Origin: an uncultured Leucothrix sp.
GTDB taxonomy: Bacteria > Pseudomonadota > Gammaproteobacteria > Thiotrichales > Thiotrichaceae
Length of the DNA: 21,528 nt
Assembly: GCA_938004025.1 (NCBI GenBank)
Contig: CALKXC010000068.1
Coordinates: 1 to 21,528 of the forward strand
Direction of reading: 5' to 3'
Shown here: piece after piece, positions 16,239 through 21,528 of the stretch
Layout: every line of letters begins with the position of its first letter
Numbering within the stretch: the stretch's first letter is position 1
Program-made: the position numbers and the translations under genes
The notes under the pieces: model-generated
Database searches by the model: none
Told to the model about the DNA's origin: nothing
What the model saw: only the letters and a program-made list of their open reading frames with translations

Positions 16239-17678
16239 ATGCAATTAGAAATCACGTTGACAGCAGCGGCATCCGATCCCTATGTAGCCAGCGATCTTGG
16301 GTATCTACTGCATAAGAATCCGGCTCGTGTCTTTACGCGCGCTGTGGCTTCGGGAACTGCTACAGTCTTCTATTCAGAAAACACAGCTGCTAGATGCACG
16401 GCAACTCTGTATGTGGATGTCGATCCGATTGCGCTTGTGCGCGGGAAGAACAAGCAGACAACTGGCTTACTAGATCAATACGTAAACACACGCCCATATG
16501 TGGCAAATTCCATACTGTCCGTCGCAATTAACAAGAGCTTTGCTCAGTCTATGGCGGGCAAGTCCAAGGATCGCCAGGCTTTGGCAGATCTACAATTACC
16601 CTTCGAAGCCTTTCTGGGACCAGTCGCATGCCAGGGCGATGAAGAATTCGTCTTATCACTTTTTGAACCACTTGGCTACACATGCTCCGTCACATCACTC
16701 GGCGATGATGCTGACAGCAACCTGTATTCCATAAAGATTTCAGCCACCATTCGCTTATCTGAACTGTTAAACCAGATTTATGTATTGATACCGGTTCTGG
16801 ACAATTCGAAGCACTGGTGGGTTGATCAGGATGAAGTAGAGAATCTACTCAACAAGGGTGCCCACTGGTTGGCACAGCATCCCATGCGTGAGGTGATTAC
16901 GCGGCGAGCATTGAAACATCGTCGAGAACTTGCTGATGTACTATTAGAACGATTGTCAGTGTTGGATGATGACAAGGGCTCTGATGAGGCGAGGAATTCG
17001 AACGCAGCGGCCATCTCGGAACCTGTTATTTCTGAGACCTCAGGAGTGGCCCCTGTGCGCTTACATGATCAACGTTTGGATCGGGTCGCGCACCTTTTGA
17101 AAGAGCATTCCGTATCTCGCGTGTTGGATCTGGGCTGTGGCGAGGGAAAATTGATTAGTCGATTACTCAAAACACCACAATTCACAAAAATCATGGGTGT
17201 TGATCCTTCACTGCGATCCCTTCGTCGAGCACGCGAGCGATTCTACCTGGAAGATGGTGGGGAAGCGTTAAATGAACGACTGCAGTTTCAACTAGGTAGT
17301 TTGACTTACGCTGACAGACGGCTACGAGGGTTTGATGCTGCAACTTTGGTGGAAGTGATTGAACATATAGACACGAATAGACTGGTTGCCCTCGAACGGT
17401 CACTGTTTGGCGATGCCCGCCCTGGTCTGATCATCGTCACGACACCCAATGCGGATTACAACGCCTTGTTTCAAGCCTTATCCGCTGGTGAATTTAGACA
17501 TGAGGATCATCGTTTCGAGTGGAGCCGAGATGAGTTCAAGACATGGTGCCAAAAAATTGAACAGGAATATGGCTATCGAGTAGCAATTGAACCCCTAGGT
17601 CCAGTGGATGAACACCATGGTGCTCCCTCACAATTAGCGAGCTTTACGATCGACACAACGGAAGTGCAAACAGCGTGA
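16239..17678 (+). CDS. hen1: 3'-terminal RNA ribose 2'-O-methyltransferase Hen1
   Basis: 479 residues, a full-length bacterial Hen1. The N-terminal half (about 1-250) is the Hen1-specific domain that partners Pnkp and activates its ligase. The C-terminal half (about 280-479) is an S-adenosylmethionine methyltransferase with motif I VLDLGCGEG at 295-303 and the Mn-binding set Glu372, Glu375, His376 (EVIEH) and His424 (HEDHRFEW), all present. It methylates the 2'-OH at the 3' end of a broken RNA before sealing, so the repaired RNA resists being cut again at the same place. It overlaps pnkp by the bases GTGA, so the two are translationally coupled. It lies inside a transposon, which is unusual. 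Confidence 0.95.
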   Translation: MQLEITLTAAASDPYVASDLGYLLHKNPARVFTRAVASGTATVFYSENTAARCTATLYVDVDPIALVRGKNKQTTGLLDQYVNTRPYVANSILSVAINKSFAQSMAGKSKDRQALADLQLPFEAFLGPVACQGDEEFVLSLFEPLGYTCSVTSLGDDADSNLYSIKISATIRLSELLNQIYVLIPVLDNSKHWWVDQDEVENLLNKGAHWLAQHPMREVITRRALKHRRELADVLLERLSVLDDDKGSDEARNSNAAAISEPVISETSGVAPVRLHDQRLDRVAHLLKEHSVSRVLDLGCGEGKLISRLLKTPQFTKIMGVDPSLRSLRRARERFYLEDGGEALNERLQFQLGSLTYADRRLRGFDAATLVEVIEHIDTNRLVALERSLFGDARPGLIIVTTPNADYNALFQALSAGEFRHEDHRFEWSRDEFKTWCQKIEQEYGYRVAIEPLGPVDEHHGAPSQLASFTIDTTEVQTA

Positions 17679-20227
17679 ATATAGCTTTGCCTGACTTTTC
17701 CCTGGTTTGTCTGATCGGTGCATCGGGCTCTGGTAAATCGAGTTTCGCGTCCGAACACTTCAAACCCACCGAGATCGTCTCCTCCGACGCATGCCGTGCT
17801 CGTGTCACTGATGATGCTACCGTGTTGGATGCAAATGAAGACACATTCGACCTCCTACAGTACATTGCCTCAGTACGACTCAAACGTCGGATGATGACCG
17901 TCATAGACGCAACATCGGTTCAACGTGCTGATCGAGCTCATCTCGTGAAATTGGCCCGCCGCTATCACGCTTTACCGGTCGCGATTGTCCTAGATTTGGA
18001 TCCGTCGCTTTGTGAAGATAGAAACGCAATGAGAACGGATCGCTCCGTAAAACCTAGAGTTGCGCAACGTCACTCACAAAGCTTACGCAAAAGTCTTAGA
18101 GGGCTGCAAAAGGAAGGATTCCGGCAGGTGCATGTCCTGCGATCAATTAATGAAATCGATTCAGTTTCGATCTCTCGTGAGCCGTTGTGGACCGATCAGC
18201 GTCACGAACATGGTCCATTTGACATTATCGGTGACGTACACGGGTGTTATGACGAGCTAACCGAGCTCTTACGCAGCCTGGGCTATGTATTTGATTCCGA
18301 ATATGAAGATTCTGAAAGTCTGATCTCCGCCCGTCATTCACAGGGCCGACAAGCATTTTTTGTTGGTGATCTCACCGATCGTGGACCTCGAAATCGAGAT
18401 TGTTTGCGACTAGTAATGGGGATGTGTGCAAGCGGCACAGCTCGAGCGGTAGTGGGCAATCATGACTACAAGCTTTTGCAGTATTTGCGCGGTAAAAAAG
18501 TCAATCTGACCCATGGGCTCGATGGCACCGTAGCTGAGCTTAACAAGTGTAGCGATCAGTTCAGGCAACTGGTCAGCAGTTTTATTTACGATACCCGCTC
18601 CCACCAATGGTTGGACGAAGGCAACTTGGTGATTGCTCACGCGGGACTAAAAGATTCGATGCACGGTCGAGGCTCAGGTGAAGTTCGAAACTTTGCTATG
18701 TATGGAGAAACCACCGGTGCTGTAGACGAGTTTGGATTACCTGTCAGATTGGAGTGGGCTCGTGACTACCGCGGTAAGGCTTCCGTGGTATTTGGACATA
18801 CACCTGTACCTGATGCCCAATGGCTGAACAACACAATATGTATCGATACTGGTTGTGTGTTTGGCGGCAAGCTAACGGCACTTCGCTGGCCAGAAAAAGA
18901 GTTAGTAGATGTACAGGCACACCAAGAATACGTTGCACCTGCAAAACCGATTTCCTCTGTACGAGGATTCAGTGCGCAACAGGACCATGATCTGCTTTTG
19001 TATTTTGATGACTTTATTGCCAAACAGCGTATTGATTGCCGATTAGGCCGCCCAGTGACCATACCTGAAGAGAACGCACTGGCGGCTTTGGAGTCGATGA
19101 GTCGTTTCGGGATAGATCCTCGCTGGTTAATATACCTGCCCCCTACTATGGCGGCATGCCCAACAGCGCCATCAGGTGCCTATCTGGAGCATCCCGAACA
19201 AGCACTTGAGCACTATAGAAGCCGCGGTATCAAGCAGCTTGTTGCAGAAGAGAAACATATGGGGTCCAGGGCCCTGCTTGTTGTCACACGCGGCGCTGAT
19301 GTCGCTAAGAGACGATTTGGTACCGATGACGGAAAAGCTGGTGTCGTGTACACACGGACAGGGAAAGCGTATTTTAACGATGAGGCACTTGAAGCACAGC
19401 TGATTAACAGAGTATCCGTTGCAATCGAAGCCTCTGGGTTGTGGCAGGAGTTGAAAACGGATTGGGTTCTACTTGATGCAGAGCTAATGCCCTGGTCTGC
19501 CAAAGCGCTGGACATGATCAATGCGCAATACCTTTCAACCGCAATTGCTGCCGTCAATTCTGCAGATATGATTCTTAAAGCACTTAATCACGACACTTTG
19601 CCTGATGAATTAATAACGCTAAAAGATAAAGCTAGACATCAGATGAAAAACGCAGAAGGCTTGAAGAAAGTCGTGGAAGGTTACTGCTGGCCAGTAAATA
19701 GTGTAGAGGACTACCGTATTGCGCCCTTTCACATCCTGGCCGCTGAAGAACAGGTTTTCGTGGACAAACCACATTCGTGGCACATGCGACACTTAGAGCG
19801 ATTGGCAGAGCAAGATACTGTGCTCACTACTACAGGCTGGAGGGAGGTTGATCCCAATTCCGTGAGTGACTGTGAGTCATTGATTGATTGGTGGACTGAA
19901 CATACCAGTACAGGCGGTGAAGGGTTGGTGTTAAAACCTATGGCATTCACCGTTCGCGGGAATAAAGGTTTAATACAACCCGCTATGAAGGTGCGAGGAA
20001 AAGAATACCTGAGGATCATTTATGGACCTGATTACGATCTAGCAGAAAACATTGATCGACTGCGTGAGCGAGGACTGGGAAAAAAGTTCTCGATGGCAGA
20101 ACGTGAGTATGTGCTCGGACTTGAGGGGTTGCACCGATTTGTGGAAAGGCGTCCTCTAGCTGATATTCATGCTTGTGCTCTGGGAGTGCTTGCATTGGAG
20201 AGCGAACCCGTTGATCCGCGTTTATAG
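17675..20227 (+). CDS. pnkp: Polynucleotide kinase-phosphatase-ligase Pnkp
   Basis: 850 residues (GTG start), near the usual 850-870. Three modules are present in order. The 5' kinase has a P-loop GASGSGKSS at 15-23. The metallophosphatase has GDVHG at 186-190, GDLTDRG at 231-237, GNHD at 261-264, HAG at 322-324 and GHTP at 374-377, and removes 2',3'-cyclic or 3' phosphates. The adenylyltransferase/ligase has Lys527 in EEKHMGSRA, EGLVLKP near 750 and MKVRGKEYLRIIYG near 775. All catalytic motifs look intact. With Hen1 it heals and seals RNAs cut by ribotoxins, notably tRNAs. Its start codon is embedded in the hen1 stop, implying coupled synthesis of the complex. Confidence 0.95.
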   Translation: MNIALPDFSLVCLIGASGSGKSSFASEHFKPTEIVSSDACRARVTDDATVLDANEDTFDLLQYIASVRLKRRMMTVIDATSVQRADRAHLVKLARRYHALPVAIVLDLDPSLCEDRNAMRTDRSVKPRVAQRHSQSLRKSLRGLQKEGFRQVHVLRSINEIDSVSISREPLWTDQRHEHGPFDIIGDVHGCYDELTELLRSLGYVFDSEYEDSESLISARHSQGRQAFFVGDLTDRGPRNRDCLRLVMGMCASGTARAVVGNHDYKLLQYLRGKKVNLTHGLDGTVAELNKCSDQFRQLVSSFIYDTRSHQWLDEGNLVIAHAGLKDSMHGRGSGEVRNFAMYGETTGAVDEFGLPVRLEWARDYRGKASVVFGHTPVPDAQWLNNTICIDTGCVFGGKLTALRWPEKELVDVQAHQEYVAPAKPISSVRGFSAQQDHDLLLYFDDFIAKQRIDCRLGRPVTIPEENALAALESMSRFGIDPRWLIYLPPTMAACPTAPSGAYLEHPEQALEHYRSRGIKQLVAEEKHMGSRALLVVTRGADVAKRRFGTDDGKAGVVYTRTGKAYFNDEALEAQLINRVSVAIEASGLWQELKTDWVLLDAELMPWSAKALDMINAQYLSTAIAAVNSADMILKALNHDTLPDELITLKDKARHQMKNAEGLKKVVEGYCWPVNSVEDYRIAPFHILAAEEQVFVDKPHSWHMRHLERLAEQDTVLTTTGWREVDPNSVSDCESLIDWWTEHTSTGGEGLVLKPMAFTVRGNKGLIQPAMKVRGKEYLRIIYGPDYDLAENIDRLRERGLGKKFSMAEREYVLGLEGLHRFVERRPLADIHACALGVLALESEPVDPRL

Positions 20228-20421
20228 TCAATATAGAGATCAATCCAGTGTGATTGGCATGTCTCCGCAAATACGGTGACTACCTTGAGTTTAAGCTAGT
20301 AGACTTCGACCGCTCTTGGTCGACCCAAATCCGTTGCAAACACGCAATATTCCTCCATCGAAAGTTCAGTTTCAAAGAAGTTGGCGTGAATATTTTCACA
20401 TTTTTGGGAATGGATAGTGTC
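20228..20421. other. Non-coding right end of the transposon
   Basis: No gene is seen between the pnkp stop and the right inverted repeat. A short hairpin TCGACC/GGTCGA (20306-20311 with 20318-20323, 6-base loop) has no T-tract and is a weak terminator candidate. Transcription from the cargo may therefore run outward into the antitoxin gene. Confidence 0.4.
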
Positions 20422-20459
20422 CTTAGCGTACGTTTTCGTACCACTGGACTTCAGACCCC
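20422..20459 (-). repeat. Right terminal inverted repeat (38 bp)
   Basis: Read on the minus strand it begins GGGGTCTGAAGTCCAGTGGT and matches the left repeat at 36 of 38 positions. One further G beyond position 38 also matches on both sides. Confidence 0.95.
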
Positions 20460-20617
20460 GTGGAGTCTGGAGAGTCGCTTTTGTGTTTGATCCACAACGC
20501 CAAGGGATCGTATTGGTCGCCGGGAATAAAACCAGCGTGAACCAGAAGAAGTTTTACAAAGATCTGATTAAAACAGCTGATCTACGATATTCAGATCATT
20601 TGGCATCATCAGAATAA
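20460..20617 (+). pseudogene. HigB-like toxin, 3' part, separated by the transposon
   Basis: After the right GTGGA copy the frame reads VWRVAFVFDPQRQGIVLVAG and then NKTSVNQKKFYKDLIKTADLRY to SSE and TAA. This is the C-terminal half of a Gp49-type toxin, including the VWRVAF strand and the KKFYKDLI helix. A GTG at 20417 within the transposon end is in frame with it and could give a 66-residue chimera lacking the N-terminal half, which is unlikely to be active. The antitoxin gene starts 13 bp downstream, as expected in a toxin-first operon. Confidence 0.88.
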
Positions 20618-20630
20618 TGGGAGACATACG

Positions 20631-20933
20631 ATGAGCACCTTACAAGACAAGCTTGCCAAGCTCTCACCCGAGCGGAGAGAGAGAGTACTCGCACGAGGGC
20701 AAGAACTCATTGCTGAAGAGATGACCTTGCGAGAGCTTCGTCTTGCACTAGACATCACTCAGGAGCAATTGGCCGATTTACTAGAAACTGGACAGCACGG
20801 CATTTCGCGTCTGGAGCGCAGAAATGATATGAAACTATCTACGCTCGAAAACTATGTTTCTGCACTGGGTGGAGAACTTAAAATCGTTGCATCCTTTCCC
20901 GACCGAGATGACATCGCCCTACGCATTGCTTGA
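20631..20933 (+). CDS. XRE-family antitoxin (HigA-like)
   Basis: 100 residues with a helix-turn-helix at about 36-65 (LRLALDITQEQLADLLETGQHGISRLERRNDMKLSTLENYVSALGG), preceded by a helical arm (KLAKLSPERRERVLARGQELIAEE). Size and toxin-first gene order fit HigA. It should neutralise the toxin and repress the operon. GGGAGA at 20619-20624 is a good ribosome-binding site. The gene is intact although its toxin is broken and its original promoter is now 5 kb away, so expression would depend on transcription from the transposon or an unseen internal promoter. Confidence 0.85.
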   Translation: MSTLQDKLAKLSPERRERVLARGQELIAEEMTLRELRLALDITQEQLADLLETGQHGISRLERRNDMKLSTLENYVSALGGELKIVASFPDRDDIALRIA

Positions 20934-20952
20934 TAAAGATTACATGCACCCG

Positions 20953-21528
20953 TCAAATACGCATGCGCGGAACATCCAACGGATCTAACCGCAATTCAAT
21001 CAAATACGGCCCCTTACGATTTTGAAGTGCGGCAAGCGCCTCTTCAAGTTGCTCCTTCGAACGCACCTCGAATCCATCGCCACCAAGAGACTTAGCAACA
21101 TCAACGAATGAAGGCCAATGAAATTCCGTAAGACTGGGATCCATCTTACGATCAACGAACTGAATGTGCTCTGCACCATAGGCAGAGTCATTTGCAATAA
21201 TCACAATCAGATCAAGCCCAAGTCGCACGGCTGTATTGAATTCATTGATACCACCCATCATGAATCCTCCGTCACCACTAAAAAGGACAACCGGTCGGCC
21301 CGGTGCCCCAAGTCCTGCACCGATAGCTTCTTGAAGTCCCAACCCAATGGCTCCAAAATTGACGGTGCTAACAAAGCTCTGCGGGTTCGGAACCGATAGA
21401 CGGCACCAAACCTCGGTCATGAATCGCCCACCATCGGTGACTAACACACGATCTTTGGGCAAGGCTTCTTCCATCCGCTCAAGGGCATACACAAAGTTTA
21501 CAAAACCATCATTGGCGGTCGTTAATCC
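20953..21528 (-). CDS. Thiamine-diphosphate-dependent enzyme, C-terminal part (partial)
   Basis: The frame is open from the window edge (first codons read GLTTANDGFVNF) to TGA at 20953, giving 191 visible residues; the N-terminal two thirds lie to the right. The ThDP/Mg-binding motif GDGGFMMGGINEFNTAVRLGLDLIVIIANDSAYG is the classic GDGX(24-27)N block. FVSTVNFGAIGLGLQEAIGAGL and RPVVLF precede it. This is the acetolactate synthase/benzoylformate decarboxylase superfamily. The ending PYLIELRLDP is normal for the family. Which decarboxylase or ligase it is cannot be told from this part. It converges on the antitoxin gene with a 19-bp gap and no clear terminator. Confidence 0.85.
   Translation of the reverse strand, partial: GLTTANDGFVNFVYALERMEEALPKDRVLVTDGGRFMTEVWCRLSVPNPQSFVSTVNFGAIGLGLQEAIGAGLGAPGRPVVLFSGDGGFMMGGINEFNTAVRLGLDLIVIIANDSAYGAEHIQFVDRKMDPSLTEFHWPSFVDVAKSLGGDGFEVRSKEQLEEALAALQNRKGPYLIELRLDPLDVPRMRI

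Overview
The window looks like part of a proteobacterial chromosome, most likely gammaproteobacterial. The evidence is Sec lipoproteins with standard lipoboxes, a two-gene meta-cleavage aromatic catabolism module, a RelE/ParE-Gp49-type toxin with an XRE antitoxin, and Tn3-family mobile DNA. No rRNA, complete tRNA or CRISPR array is visible, and I cannot name the species.

Left part, 1-4668: the end of a genomic island. It holds the last codons of an AbiEi-like antitoxin, a truncated AbiEii-like nucleotidyltransferase toxin, a small lipoprotein gene broken by an in-frame amber codon, and a 920-residue NACHT NTPase with a pentapeptide-repeat tail, probably an anti-phage sensor. At 4646-4668 lies an isolated 3' end of a tRNA-like molecule (T-loop, T-stem 3' strand, acceptor 3' strand, CCA), followed by a strong terminator. 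The CTCCACCA ending suggests tmRNA (ssrA). I read this as the distal attachment site of the island.

Middle-left, 4755-8442: a minus-strand catabolic pair, made of a class I extradiol dioxygenase and an MhpA-type flavin hydroxylase whose frame is broken by a TGA 59 codons before its natural end. Beside it are decayed fragments of two different tyrosine recombinases.

Middle, 8494-14656: envelope genes. There is a small lipoprotein, an SH3-domain lipoprotein, and a Sec-exported polymorphic toxin (Gln-rich coiled coil, Hint autoprocessing domain, C-terminal toxin domain) with an overlapping immunity gene. Convergent to these is a large exported protein with Sel1/TPR-like repeats.

Right part, 15122-20933: the highlight. 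A complete 5131-bp Tn3-family element (15329-20459) has 38-bp terminal inverted repeats beginning GGGGTCTGA, a 5-bp target duplication (GTGGA) and a three-subsite res next to tnpR, but no tnpA. Its cargo is the bacterial RNA-repair pair Hen1 and Pnkp. It sits inside a HigB-like ribonuclease toxin gene. Removing the element and one copy of the duplication restores an exact 119-codon toxin frame directly upstream of its intact antitoxin. So a transposon carrying RNA repair has interrupted a gene of a probable RNA-cleaving toxin.

Far right, 20953-21528: the C-terminal part of a thiamine-diphosphate-dependent enzyme that runs off the window.
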